NCBI GenBank assembly: GCA_018823325.1
Contig: JAHJIJ010000006.1
Location: forward strand, 244,790 to 308,789
Direction: 5' to 3'
Length of the DNA stretch: 64,000 nt
From: Alphaproteobacteria bacterium
GTDB lineage: Bacteria; Pseudomonadota; Alphaproteobacteria; Sphingomonadales; Sphingomonadaceae
Positions 8,581 to 16,175 of the stretch are shown here, one piece after another. Position 1 is the first letter of the stretch, and each line of letters starts with the position of its first letter. The notes under the pieces are model-generated. The model ran no database searches. It was not told the DNA's origin and was given only the letters and a program-made list of their open reading frames with translations. A program made the position numbers and the translations under genes.

Positions 8581-10104
8581 CTAGTTGGTGAAGCCCACGG
8601 AAAGGAAACCGGGCATTGGGCCGTTCCATCCGTCGTCCGGTTCCTCGTCGGGCCGATTGCGCCCCTGAATGGAGTCCCCACGGCGCGCATCGGTCCTGCC
8701 CTCGGCCTGCGGGGCGCGGGCCGGGCGATCCTCAGCGGGTCGACGCGCGGTTTCTTTTCGGGCTGGCTTGGTCTCGCGCGGAGCTGGCTCCGCCGCGCGT
8801 TCGGTGCCGGCGGTCGCTGCATCGTCGTCGGCGTTCGATCTGCTGGCGGTATCCGCTACACTGGCGGCGCTCGCGCCACGCGTGCGTTTCGGCGCGGCTG
8901 TCCTGCCTGTACGCTTGCGGCTGTCTTTCCCCGCCGGCCGGCTGCTGCTGCGTCCGCTCTCTGTCTCCTCACCCTCGTCGGCGGTCTGGCCACCCATGTC
9001 GAGGCGGGGGATCTTCGTGCCGATCAGCTTCTCGATATTGGCGACCGCTTCGGCATCGCTGCTGGTGATGAAGGTGAAGGCCTTGCCGGTGGCGCCGGCG
9101 CGGCCCGTCCGGCCGATCCGGTGGACATAATCGTCCGGGTGCCAGGGCGCGTCAAAATTGAACACATGGCTGACGCCCTTGATGTCCAGCCCTCGGGCTG
9201 CAACGTCGGAGGCGATCAGCAGGTTGATCTCGCCCGACTTGAAGCGATCCAGTTCCGCGATGCGCGCGGCCTGATCGATATCCCCGTGAATCTCGCCGGA
9301 GCGAAAGCCGTGGCGCTGAAGGCTCTTGTTGAGTTCGCGTACCATCGTCTTGCGATTGCAGAAGACGATGGCGCTCTCGGCGCCTTCGCTCTTGAGCAGC
9401 GAGCGCAGCGTCTCGCGCTTGGCACGCTCGGTCACCGGCACCAGCATCTGGGCGATGTTCGCGCCCGCCGTGGCAGGTCGTGCGACCTCGATGGACTTGG
9501 GATTGGAAAGGAACCGGTCCGCCAGCTTTTTGATCGGCGGCGGCATGGTCGCGGAGAACAGCAGTGTCTGGCGGTTGGCCGGCAGCTTCGTGCAGATGTT
9601 TTCGATGTCCGGGATAAAGCCCATGTCGAGCATCCGGTCGGCTTCATCGATCACGAGCAGCGAGCATCCGGTCAGCAGGATATTGCCGCGCTCGAACAGG
9701 TCCATTAGCCGGCCCGGCGTGGCGATCAGCACGTCGACGCCTTTTTCCAGCGCCTTGATCTGGTCGCCCATGGAGACGCCACCGATCAGCAGGGCCATGG
9801 AGAGCTTGTGATATTTACCGTATTTCTCGAAATTCTCGGCGACCTGCGCGGCCAGCTCGCGGGTTGGCTCCAGAATGAGGCTACGCGGCATGCGCGCACG
9901 GCTGCGGCCCTGAGCCAGAATGTCGATCATTGGAAGCACGAAGCTGGCTGTTTTGCCGGTCCCGGTCTGCGCAATGCCGATGATGTCGCGCATCATCAGA
10001 ACGGAAGGGATCGCCTGCGCCTGAATTGGAGTCGGCTCCGAATAGCCGGACTCTTCTACGGCTTGCAGCAATTCATTCGAAAGGCCGAGATCGGCAAAGG
10101 GCAT
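8581..10104 (-). CDS. rhlE: DEAD-box ATP-dependent RNA helicase, RhlE-like
   Basis: A cytoplasmic RNA helicase, probably acting in ribosome assembly or RNA turnover. The motifs appear in order: the Q-motif phenylalanine (FADLGLS), motif I AQTGTGKT, Ia PTRELA, II DEAD, III SAT, then the C-terminal RecA lobe with VAARGLDI and [10 protein letters not shown]. After about residue 385 comes a low-complexity Arg/Ala/Glu-rich tail of over 100 residues, as in sphingomonad RhlE proteins and likely for RNA contacts. I chose MPFADLG (10104) as the start because RhlE proteins begin this way. The frame is open 23 codons further but that extension looks non-coding. It is single-gene and leftward, downstream of no obvious partner. 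Confidence 0.9.
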   Translation of the reverse strand: MPFADLGLSNELLQAVEESGYSEPTPIQAQAIPSVLMMRDIIGIAQTGTGKTASFVLPMIDILAQGRSRARMPRSLILEPTRELAAQVAENFEKYGKYHKLSMALLIGGVSMGDQIKALEKGVDVLIATPGRLMDLFERGNILLTGCSLLVIDEADRMLDMGFIPDIENICTKLPANRQTLLFSATMPPPIKKLADRFLSNPKSIEVARPATAGANIAQMLVPVTERAKRETLRSLLKSEGAESAIVFCNRKTMVRELNKSLQRHGFRSGEIHGDIDQAARIAELDRFKSGEINLLIASDVAARGLDIKGVSHVFNFDAPWHPDDYVHRIGRTGRAGATGKAFTFITSSDAEAVANIEKLIGTKIPRLDMGGQTADEGEETESGRSSSRPAGKDSRKRTGRTAAPKRTRGASAASVADTASRSNADDDAATAGTERAAEPAPRETKPARKETARRPAEDRPARAPQAEGRTDARRGDSIQGRNRPDEEPDDGWNGPMPGFLSVGFTN

Positions 10105-10350
10105 CAGAATTCCGTGAACAGAGGGCGCGCGACACCAATCGGTCGCGCGGGCAACCGCTTGCGCCATGATCAAGCCGGGCGGTTATGTCAAGGTTTTCCA
10201 CGGCTACCTGCGGGTTCAGGGCGGCGTTTTGGTTGGGATCAGGATCATATTCAACCAGAAGGCGGGAACTGGTCCTGAAGCCGCCGCAGATTGCAGATCG
10301 CCCCGCGCCTGAGGGACGGGCAAGCAAAGGCGAGAACATAAGGCTGGGTG

Positions 10351-10403
10351 GATCTGGCACCACCGGGCTAGCAGCATTCAAAATAGCCTGATGGTGCCAG
10401 ATC
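10351..10403. repeat. 12-base inverted repeat with nested stem
   Basis: GATCTGGCACCA (10351-10362) and TGGTGCCAGATC (10392-10403) are perfect inverted copies. Between them GGCTA and TAGCC form a further five-pair inner stem. No T-run follows. It could be a Rho-independent-like or protein-bound structure between the helicase promoter region and the 3' end of the DUF883-like gene. Nothing else is visible from 10105 to 10488. Confidence 0.5.
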
Positions 10404-10488
10404 TCGGGCCCAAAACGACGCATTGATTAGTTCGTTCCAGCTCCGTGAAAACTTTCTCGTTCGATTTGGAAGAGAATGTTAAAAAGCG

Positions 10489-10884
10489 TTAACCATGATC
10501 GGTTTCAGCTTCATCGTCGGCGCCGTTCTGCGCGCGCCAGGCGAGATAACCCACTGCTACCGCTGTTAGGCCGACAGCCACCAAAAGCGCAGGGTGTCGC
10601 CGCGCAAAACGCGCCACGGGCAGGGTCGTCAGGCTTGTCGCGTTGTGACCGGGCATGCGGTCGCGGACAGACCTCGCCAGCGACTTCGAGCGCTTCGATA
10701 CACTTCGGGCTGCCTGCTGACCCGCCTTTGCCGCTTGCCTTCCGGCGTGCTCCGCTGCCGTGGTGGCTGAGGAAAAGCCGCGCTCGGCCAGATCTTCGGC
10801 ACGCGAACGAAGCGTTATGATCACGTCGCGCCCCTGTTCCAGCCCATTTTCCAGCGGCGTCGAGCGGCGTGTCCGGATTTCCAT
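10489..10884 (-). CDS. Small membrane-anchored stress protein (DUF883/YqjD-like)
   Basis: A 131-residue protein with a charged, Ala-rich helical N-terminal two-thirds (AEDLAERGFSSATTAAEHAG) and one C-terminal membrane helix (HPALLVAVGLTAVAVGYLAW). This is the layout of ElaB/YqjD/DUF883 inner-membrane proteins, which in E. coli tether ribosomes in stationary phase; that role here is only suggested. The ATG at 10884 is eight bases after AGGAG; another ATG two codons upstream is possible. A good EcfG-type promoter (GGAAC-N17-CGTT) ends 33 bases upstream, so it is likely a member of the general stress response controlled by the neighbouring ecfG. The family assignment is tentative. Confidence 0.72.
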   Translation of the reverse strand: MEIRTRRSTPLENGLEQGRDVIITLRSRAEDLAERGFSSATTAAEHAGRQAAKAGQQAARSVSKRSKSLARSVRDRMPGHNATSLTTLPVARFARRHPALLVAVGLTAVAVGYLAWRAQNGADDEAETDHG

Positions 10885-10916
10885 GGGCATAACTCCTCTG
10901 TTGCTATCATAAAGCC

Positions 10917-10942
10917 AACGGTGCGCAGGGCAAAATGGTTCC
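10917..10942 (-). promoter_or_regulatory. EcfG-type promoter of the DUF883-like gene
   Basis: On the minus strand GGAAC (10942-10938), a 17-base spacer and CGTT (10920-10917) match the alphaproteobacterial EcfG consensus GGAAC-N16/17-CGTT. The start codon follows 33 bases downstream. Confidence 0.78.
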
Positions 10943-10989
10943 GCGCGCGGACTGCGACGAGATAGCAACTGTCGATGCTTGATTGGAAG

Positions 10990-11087
10990 AAGTTGACCGG
11001 TTCCTGCGCTTTGGGGGGGTGAGGAGGAGCAGGAACCGGTCAGAGTAGTAACTGACATCTCGGGGGCAGATGAATGTCAGTCCTGCA
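10990..11087 (-). ncRNA. Candidate small RNA with two C-rich-loop hairpins (GsrN-like)
   Basis: Read leftward, the region holds two consecutive stem-loops. The first has stem ACTGACAT/ATGTCAGT (11081-11051) with CTGCCCCCGAG in its loop. The second has a perfect 14-pair stem (11042-11029 with 11007-10994) and a 21-base loop containing CCTCCTCACCCCCCC. C-rich loops able to pair with Shine-Dalgarno sequences are the hallmark of alphaproteobacterial trans-acting sRNAs such as GsrN and the alpha-r14 family. GGAAC-N16-CATT just upstream (11117-11093) is a one-mismatch EcfG promoter placed to start the RNA at about 11087. No U-tract terminator follows the second hairpin, so the 3' end is unclear. 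Confidence 0.55.
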
Positions 11088-11249
11088 GCGAAAATGCGCG
11101 TAAAATGCCTTGGTTCCCACAGGTGACAAAAATAAACTTCTTGTGGGGAACTCCGCAGAAATCGTAGATTAACCGCGCTTCCGGGGCTCCACCGCGCTGT
11201 GCGGTGTCCATTGTTGTGAGCGCCGACTGCATGCAGGAGACACTTTTCC

Positions 11250-12044
11250 ATGGCTCTTTCTGATCTTATCGCAAGGCAGCTTCCCTATCTGCGGCGATAT
11301 GCTCGTATCCTCACCGGTTCCCAGTCGCTCGGTGACAGCTTCGTTCGCGAGCTGTTAGAAGCTGCCCTCGCTGATCAAGCTCTGCGGGACCAGATCTCAA
11401 CGTCCCGCACCGGCCTTTTTAGCGCTTTCTCACGCATTTATGCTTCTGCTGGCGCAGAGTTGACCGTCAGTGGTGGCGTTGGCTCTGAGAAGGGAGCAAC
11501 CGCGGCCAACCGGCTGGAGCTCGTCACCCCGCTTGCGCGGCAGGCGCTGCTGCTCAATGCCGTCGAGGATTTCTCGGAAGCAGAGATTGCCGAGATTCTC
11601 GATTGCCCGGAAGAGGAGGTCCGGGAGATGATCGACAGCGCGCTGGCAGACATTGATTCCAGCAGCCGTCTCAACGTGCTCATCATTGAGGACGAGCCGC
11701 TCATTGCCTTCCAGATTGAGGAGATCGTCACCTCGATCGGCCATGTCGCGGTCGGCACCGCCGCGACCCACGCACAGGCGGTTGCGCTGTTCGATCAGCA
11801 TCGGCCCGATCTCGTGCTGGCCGATATCCAGCTTGCCGATGGCAGCTCGGGCATAGATGCGGTGAATGAGATTCTCGCCAAGTTTTCGGTTCCGGTGATC
11901 TTCATCACCGCTTTCCCGGAGCGCCTGTTAACCGGCGAGCGGCCAGAGCCAACCTATCTCATCACCAAGCCGTTCAGCGACGACTTCGTGCGGGCCACGA
12001 TCGGCCAGGTTGCCTTTTTCGGATCGACCGCGCCGCTCAGTTGA
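11250..12044 (+). CDS. phyR: PhyR, anti-anti-sigma response regulator of the general stress response
   Basis: Master activator of the alphaproteobacterial general stress response. When phosphorylated, its sigma-like half binds the anti-sigma factor NepR and so frees EcfG. Residues 1 to about 130 form the degenerate ECF sigma-like domain (region 2 near LPYLRRYARILTGS, region 4 near FSEAEIAEILDCPEEEV). Residues 140-255 are a receiver with acidic pocket IIEDEP, phosphoacceptor Asp192 in VLADIQL and the switch Lys in LITKPF. The length of 264 is standard. It converges with the kinase gene with an eight-base overlap of the two 3' ends. nepR and ecfG lie about 2.4 kb downstream, so this is the complete partner-switching module. 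Confidence 0.97.
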   Translation: MALSDLIARQLPYLRRYARILTGSQSLGDSFVRELLEAALADQALRDQISTSRTGLFSAFSRIYASAGAELTVSGGVGSEKGATAANRLELVTPLARQALLLNAVEDFSEAEIAEILDCPEEEVREMIDSALADIDSSSRLNVLIIEDEPLIAFQIEEIVTSIGHVAVGTAATHAQAVALFDQHRPDLVLADIQLADGSSGIDAVNEILAKFSVPVIFITAFPERLLTGERPEPTYLITKPFSDDFVRATIGQVAFFGSTAPLS

Positions 12045-13704
12045 GCGGCGTGTCCTTCCTGCGCAGCTGGAATGACTTCGGCTTGCGCAGGGGGATATCG
12101 AACTCGCAGCGCAAACCGCTCGGTGGGAATTCGATGCGGATCGGGGTGCCCAGTTCATGCGCCAGCGCGCGCTCGATCAGGTTGAGGCCAAAGCCCCGTT
12201 TCGCTGGCTCTGCGACTGGCGGTCCGCCGCGCTCCTCCCAGGAGACGGAGATCTTTTCGTCATCGACGACCGACCAGTGCAGGCGAACTTCGCCTTCGTC
12301 AGTTGAGAGCGCACCATAGCGCGTCGCATTGGTCAGCAGTTCGTGCAACGCCAGGCCGATCGAGAGAGCATCATTGGGCGAGATCAGCACGTTGGGTCCG
12401 TCTGCGAGAATCCGCCCGTGCGCGTGCCCGTGCGAGCCCAGTTGGGTCTCGATTAGCGCCTTGAGGTCGGTTGGTCCCCATTGCGCGCCATCAAGGAGGG
12501 AGTGACTGGCCGCCAGCGCGCGCACTCGCTCCATCAGATTGTCCGCAAAGCTGTTGATGTCTGTTGCGTTCCGCCGCGTGAGGGCAATGATGGATGTGAC
12601 ATTGGAGAGTGAGTTTTTAACGCGGTGGTTGAGTTCGCGCACAAAGGCCGCGCGCTCAGCTTCCCGCTCGGCCTGGGCGTTCACCAGCTCGACAAGGTCT
12701 TGATTTCGGCGCTGCACGAGCAGGACATAGGCGAGCAGCAGCATAGAGAAGGATACGCCGCCGATGAGGACAACGAGGGTCAGCGGGTAAAGCCAGTGCC
12801 CTCCTGTCGGGTAGAAGCGCACGGCCCATTGCTGGTCGAACACGGCGAAGCGCTGCTCCAGTGGATTTTCAATCTTCTCACTTTCCCCGACGGCGAAGAT
12901 CAACTCCTCACCATCTGGCGTCGTATCGAAGATTTCGATCCGGCCTGTCTCGATCAATGACGGCTTGACCGCGGAAAGAATGAATTCCTCGGTTCGAATT
13001 GCGCCGTAGACCAAGCCCCGTACTTCATCGCTGTCATCGTCGGCGATCGGAAGGTAGACGACGAACCCGGTGGCATGGTCTTCATTCTGATCGATCATGA
13101 GCTTGACCGGATCGGTCGCCGACATGGCGCGTGTCCGCAGTGCCCGGTCAATTGCTGCTGCACGGCGCGCTTCGCTGCGCATGTTGAACCCGATTACGGC
13201 GTGGTTCATCGGCGTATCCGGTTCGATGATCGTAACAATGAAGAGCGGCCCATCTGCCTGACTCGGAGGGGGGTGGATTGCAAAATCATCAATGCCTGCC
13301 TCGAGCATTCTGCCGGTCAGCGCCGGCAATTCGGATGGCATGGAAGCGCGCGCCCACCCCAGGGCAGTCACGCCTGTCAGGTCGTAATCAAGCCGAAGCC
13401 GGGTAATGAAGCTGCGGAAGAAATCGGGCGTAACACGCCTTGAGCTCAAAAACAGGGCGCTGGTGGCCTGAAAATACGCGGAATTGGCGGCAGCTTGCCG
13501 CTCCAGGGCGCTGACGATCTCACTCGCCTGCATCACGGCTGCCGCGCGCCGCGTCCGTTCGGATGCGACTTCCACGGACCAGGCGCTGGCCCCCACGAGA
13601 GCAAGCGCAAACAGAAACACCCCGATCGGGGTCGCCCGGGGATACTCTCTCAACCAACGGTCGAAGCGTCTTTTGGCGCGCCTGCCGAATTCCCGATATA
13701 CCAT
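12037..13704 (-). CDS. CHASE-domain HisKA_2 sensor kinase of the PhyR pathway (PhyK/PhyP-like)
   Basis: A 555-residue membrane sensor expected to phosphorylate or dephosphorylate PhyR. One membrane helix near residue 30 and one near 300 enclose a periplasmic CHASE domain (about 60-250). The cytoplasmic part has the HisKA_2 dimerisation motif ELNHRVKNSLSNV, with the phosphorylatable His in HRVKN, then an HATPase with N box HELLTNATRYGAL and G box GFGLNLIERA. HisKA_2 kinases are the class that talks to PhyR, and the gene converges on phyR. I set the start at ATG 13704 because further upstream the frame crosses the dps promoter. An EcfG-type promoter lies about 36 bases upstream, which would make it self-reinforcing. 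Whether kinase or phosphatase dominates is unknown. Confidence 0.9.
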   Translation of the reverse strand: MVYREFGRRAKRRFDRWLREYPRATPIGVFLFALALVGASAWSVEVASERTRRAAAVMQASEIVSALERQAAANSAYFQATSALFLSSRRVTPDFFRSFITRLRLDYDLTGVTALGWARASMPSELPALTGRMLEAGIDDFAIHPPPSQADGPLFIVTIIEPDTPMNHAVIGFNMRSEARRAAAIDRALRTRAMSATDPVKLMIDQNEDHATGFVVYLPIADDDSDEVRGLVYGAIRTEEFILSAVKPSLIETGRIEIFDTTPDGEELIFAVGESEKIENPLEQRFAVFDQQWAVRFYPTGGHWLYPLTLVVLIGGVSFSMLLLAYVLLVQRRNQDLVELVNAQAEREAERAAFVRELNHRVKNSLSNVTSIIALTRRNATDINSFADNLMERVRALAASHSLLDGAQWGPTDLKALIETQLGSHGHAHGRILADGPNVLISPNDALSIGLALHELLTNATRYGALSTDEGEVRLHWSVVDDEKISVSWEERGGPPVAEPAKRGFGLNLIERALAHELGTPIRIEFPPSGLRCEFDIPLRKPKSFQLRRKDTPLN

Positions 13705-13737
13705 CAACCTGCCAAAAAACGCTGTCTTCTCGGGGTC

Positions 13738-13764
13738 GGAACTCTTTCTGCTTGGGATCGTTCC
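13738..13764. promoter_or_regulatory. Overlapping divergent EcfG-type promoters (dps rightward, kinase leftward)
   Basis: Rightward: GGAAC (13738-13742), 16 bases, CGTT (13759-13762), about 33 bases before the dps ATG. Leftward, the same segment reads GGAAC (13764-13760), 16 bases, AGTT (13743-13740), about 36 bases before the kinase ATG. The outer GGAAC and GTTCC are inverted copies, so each -35 element overlaps the other -10 element. Confidence 0.75.
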
Positions 13765-13795
13765 CCCATCACATGCCCCCCAACGGAGATATGCG

Positions 13796-14299
13796 ATGGC
13801 GAATAGCGCACTGAAAGCAAAGCCGAAAGACACCGTGTTCAATACCGGTATCGAACGCGGCAATGCTGATGCCATGGCTGAAAAACTTGGTGACGCGCTC
13901 GCTGATAGTTTCTCCCTGTATCTCAAGACCCTTGGCGTCCACTGGAACGTCGTCGGTCCTAGCTTCTTTGGGCTGCACAAGCTGACAGAGGCGCAATACG
14001 AAGATCTCGCCGCCGCTATCGATTTACTGGCCGAGCGGATCAGGGCGCTTGGGCATCTCGCCCCGGCCGCGTTCGGTGATTATGCGCGCCGCAGCGTCGT
14101 TGAAAGCGATGAGACCGTACGCTCCTCAGGAGAAATGATCGACGCGCTGATCAAGGATAATGAAGCGGTCGCCCGGCGTCTTCGCGAAGCTGTCGCGACT
14201 GCGGAAGAGGCGGATGACGTGTTCACCGCCGACATGCTGACGGCACGGATCGGCAAGCATGAGGAAAATGTTTGGATGCTGCGCGCAGTCGCTGCGTGA
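13796..14299 (+). CDS. dps: Dps/ferritin-like DNA protection protein
   Basis: A 167-residue Dps-family dodecamer subunit. It binds iron, removes peroxide-reactive Fe(II) and can coat DNA under stress. The ferroxidase-site pattern is visible: LKTLGVHWNVVGPSFFGLHKLTEAQYEDL holds the conserved His, and the following AAAIDLLAERIRALG carries the Asp/Glu residues. The basic N-terminus (SALKAKPKD) may bind DNA. CGGAG precedes ATG 13796 by seven bases. The gene is driven by a clear EcfG-type promoter 33 bases upstream and sits inside the general stress response locus, divergent from the sensor kinase. Family assignment is strong; the symbol follows the family. Confidence 0.93.
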   Translation: MANSALKAKPKDTVFNTGIERGNADAMAEKLGDALADSFSLYLKTLGVHWNVVGPSFFGLHKLTEAQYEDLAAAIDLLAERIRALGHLAPAAFGDYARRSVVESDETVRSSGEMIDALIKDNEAVARRLREAVATAEEADDVFTADMLTARIGKHEENVWMLRAVAA

Positions 14300-14421
14300 C
14301 GGTGCCCGCTGCACCGGCTGCATCGAGATTACGGGGGGTTGGCAATTGTTATTTAGAGGCTTTTCGCAAGACCGTGGATTCACATCTCGACAATTTCCGA
14401 TATCGCGAGGCAAATAGGGGC

Positions 14422-14595
14422 ATGTCCAGCACGCCTGAAAAGCCCGGAGACAAATCCGCGCAGCGCAAAGGTCGCGCCAAACCCGTTTGGGCCGAAGGGC
14501 TCAGGCGGATGTACGATGAGGTCGTCGAAGAGCAATTGCCTGACGACTTCGTGGCGCTCCTCAAGAAGCTGGATGAAAACGGTGACCGCCAGTAA
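14422..14595 (+). CDS. nepR: NepR anti-sigma factor
   Basis: A 57-residue anti-sigma factor that binds EcfG and is itself trapped by phosphorylated PhyR. The conserved core WAEGLRRMYDEVVEEQLPDDF(VALLKKLDE) is the two-helix NepR domain; the basic N-terminal arm is disordered, as usual. AGGGG precedes ATG 14422. Its 3' end overlaps the ecfG start by 23 bases, the standard nepR-ecfG order, which implies coupled translation. I see no GGAAC-type promoter in the 120 bases upstream, so autoregulation by EcfG is not evident here. Confidence 0.95.
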   Translation: MSSTPEKPGDKSAQRKGRAKPVWAEGLRRMYDEVVEEQLPDDFVALLKKLDENGDRQ

Positions 14596-15166
14596 AATCC
14601 CGAAAAATTACGATTTTCGTGCTGAGCTGACCAGCGTGCTCTCGCATCTTCGCGCGTTTGCGCGCGGCTTGTGCGGTCGCCCCGATTATGCGGATGACTT
14701 GGTGCAGGAAACGATGCTCAAGGCATGGGCCGCGCGGGATTCCTTCCAGCCTGGCACGAGCATGCGGAGTTGGACATTCGTCATTCTGCGCAATGTCTAT
14801 CTCAGTGAGGCGCGCCGCAATCGTTTCCGGGGCGATTATGATCCGGATGTCGCAGAGAAGCTGCTCAGCCAGCCGGCCGGGCAGGAAGATGGAATACATA
14901 TGGGCGATCTGCGGTCCGCCATGATGCGCCTGTCTCCAGAGCGTCGCGAAGCGCTGCTCCTCGTCGGTGCAGGCGGCTTCAGCTATGAGGAAGCGGCAGA
15001 TATTGCCCAGTGTGCGGTCGGCACCATGAAAAGCCGAGTCGCGCGGGCGCGGCGTAGCCTTGAGGAGATGCTCGGCAACGAGGGAGACAAGGGAATGCGA
15101 GCGAAAAGCCGGGCTGTCTCTCACACCGAGATGCTGGCCGATCTCGACAAGGTTGCCAGCCTGTAG
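14573..15166 (+). CDS. ecfG: EcfG family RNA polymerase sigma factor
   Basis: The ECF (ECF15/EcfG) sigma factor of the general stress response, directing RNA polymerase to GGAAC-N16/17-CGTT promoters. Region 2 is seen in LCGRPDYADDLVQETMLKAW and FVILRNVYLSEARR. Region 4 is seen in LSPERREALLLVGAGGFSYEEAA followed by the helix-turn-helix VGTMKSRVARARRSL. The ATG at 14573 overlaps nepR; a GTG at 14582 is an alternative start. Length about 197 residues is normal. Likely targets visible in this window are dps, the kinase gene, the DUF883-like gene and glsB. A short inverted repeat (GGATTACG/CGTAATCC, 15168-15192) follows the stop. Confidence 0.95.
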   Translation: MKTVTASKIPKNYDFRAELTSVLSHLRAFARGLCGRPDYADDLVQETMLKAWAARDSFQPGTSMRSWTFVILRNVYLSEARRNRFRGDYDPDVAEKLLSQPAGQEDGIHMGDLRSAMMRLSPERREALLLVGAGGFSYEEAADIAQCAVGTMKSRVARARRSLEEMLGNEGDKGMRAKSRAVSHTEMLADLDKVASL

Positions 15167-15275
15167 GGGATTACGTCTTCAGGTCGTAATCCTGGGTCGC
15201 TTCCCCGCGATCGGATGGACCGGGGGGATGATTGCTCTATAGAATCATTCTTACATCCAGATTGCAGGTAACCGC

Positions 15276-15641
15276 TTGTCGTCACGCCCGAATTCTGTCC
15301 TGCTGGTCGAGGACAATCCCATCATTGCCATGAACACAGAGGCCTTGTTGCAGGATCTGGGCGTTCGGGATGTTCTGGTCGCCGGCAACGTGTCCGAGGC
15401 GATGCGGCTGGTTGATGATGCCGTCTTTCAACTGGCCATTCTTGACCTCAGACTGGGTGATTCAGAAGATAGCCTGCCCATTGCCGAACGTCTCGGCCAG
15501 AAAGGCATCCGTTTTGTGTTCGCGACCGGCTTTGGTGATGCCGTTGATCTGGCGGAGCGACAGGGCGCCGTCGCGATACTCAAGAAGCCCTATCGCTTCG
15601 AAGACCTCAGGCGCATCATTGATGGTGAATTTGACGTTTGA
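15276..15641 (+). CDS. sdrG: Single-domain response regulator, SdrG-like (FATGUY type)
   Basis: A 121-residue stand-alone receiver. The acidic pocket is LVEDNP, the phosphoacceptor is Asp57 in LAILDLRLGD and the conserved Lys lies in ILKKPYRF. The stretch VFATGFGD matches the FAT-GUY motif of SdrG-like regulators, which in Sphingomonas melonis Fr1 take part in phosphorylation control of PhyR. Position right after ecfG supports the same role. The start is a TTG with GCAGG seven bases upstream; the first ATG would cut into the receiver fold. Assignment to SdrG itself is by motif and context, not by alignment. Confidence 0.8.
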   Translation: MSSRPNSVLLVEDNPIIAMNTEALLQDLGVRDVLVAGNVSEAMRLVDDAVFQLAILDLRLGDSEDSLPIAERLGQKGIRFVFATGFGDAVDLAERQGAVAILKKPYRFEDLRRIIDGEFDV

Positions 15642-15769
15642 TCGGTCGCCGGTCACCGTCACATCGTGATTGCATGGCGGATGCTTCTCCAGAGCTATAA
15701 CTCTGCCTTGCTTTCGATAAGAATCGATCAGAAAATATCATGATCTCTGAAAGTCCTTCCCGTTGGTCC

Positions 15770-15794
15770 GGAACGAACCGACTGCCGAAAAGTT
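15770..15794 (+). promoter_or_regulatory. EcfG-type promoter of glsB
   Basis: GGAAC (15770-15774), 16 bases, AGTT (15791-15794), ending 31 bases before the glsB start. The -10 element has A in place of the first C of CGTT, as also in the leftward kinase promoter. Confidence 0.68.
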
Positions 15795-15825
15795 ATCCCT
15801 TCAACATCACCAAGGGAGACTGGAC

Positions 15826-16095
15826 ATGGGTCTTATCATTCTTCTTATTGTCGGCGGCATTGTCGGGTGGCTTGCAAGCCTGATCATGCGGACCGACGCG
15901 CAACAAGGCATCTTGCTTAACATCGTGGTTGGCATCGTGGGCGCTGTTCTTGCCGGCCTGCTGCTTTCGCCGGTTCTTGGCGCCGCGCCAATCACATCGG
16001 GCGCGATTAACCTGACCTCGATCATCGTATCGCTGCTTGGCGCGATTGTGCTGCTGGCGGTCGTTAACCTCGTGCGTCGCGGTTCGGTCCGCTAA
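15826..16095 (+). CDS. GlsB/YeaQ/YmgE family stress membrane protein
   Basis: An 89-residue inner-membrane protein of the transglycosylase-associated (GlsB/YeaQ/YmgE) family, with three hydrophobic helices. It shows the family pattern GGIVGWLASLIMRTD, then GILLNIVVGIVGAVLAGLL, then a final SIIVSLLGAIVLLAVVNLV. AGGGAG precedes ATG 15826 at eight bases. The family is widely stress-induced, and here an EcfG-type promoter ends 31 bases upstream. A GC-rich hairpin with a short T-run follows the gene. The molecular role of the family is unknown. Confidence 0.9.
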   Translation: MGLIILLIVGGIVGWLASLIMRTDAQQGILLNIVVGIVGAVLAGLLLSPVLGAAPITSGAINLTSIIVSLLGAIVLLAVVNLVRRGSVR

Positions 16096-16119
16096 ACGGC
16101 CAAGCTGACTACGCTATAC

Positions 16120-16154
16120 GGGTGCCGGACCTCCGGGTTCGGCCCCCGTTTTCG
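16120..16154 (+). terminator. Probable Rho-independent terminator after glsB
   Basis: CCGGACC and GGTTCGG form a seven-pair stem (one G-T) around loop TCCG. Flanking GGG/CCC extends it, and GTTTTC follows. The T-run is short, so termination may be partial. Confidence 0.5.
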
Positions 16155-16175
16155 TGCTCAATAGCGCCGGTCGGC

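Noticed and set aside
11147..11171. GGAAC upstream of phyR considered as an EcfG promoter
   Set aside because: At N16 and N17 the -10 positions read ATTA and TTAA, not CGTT or AGTT.
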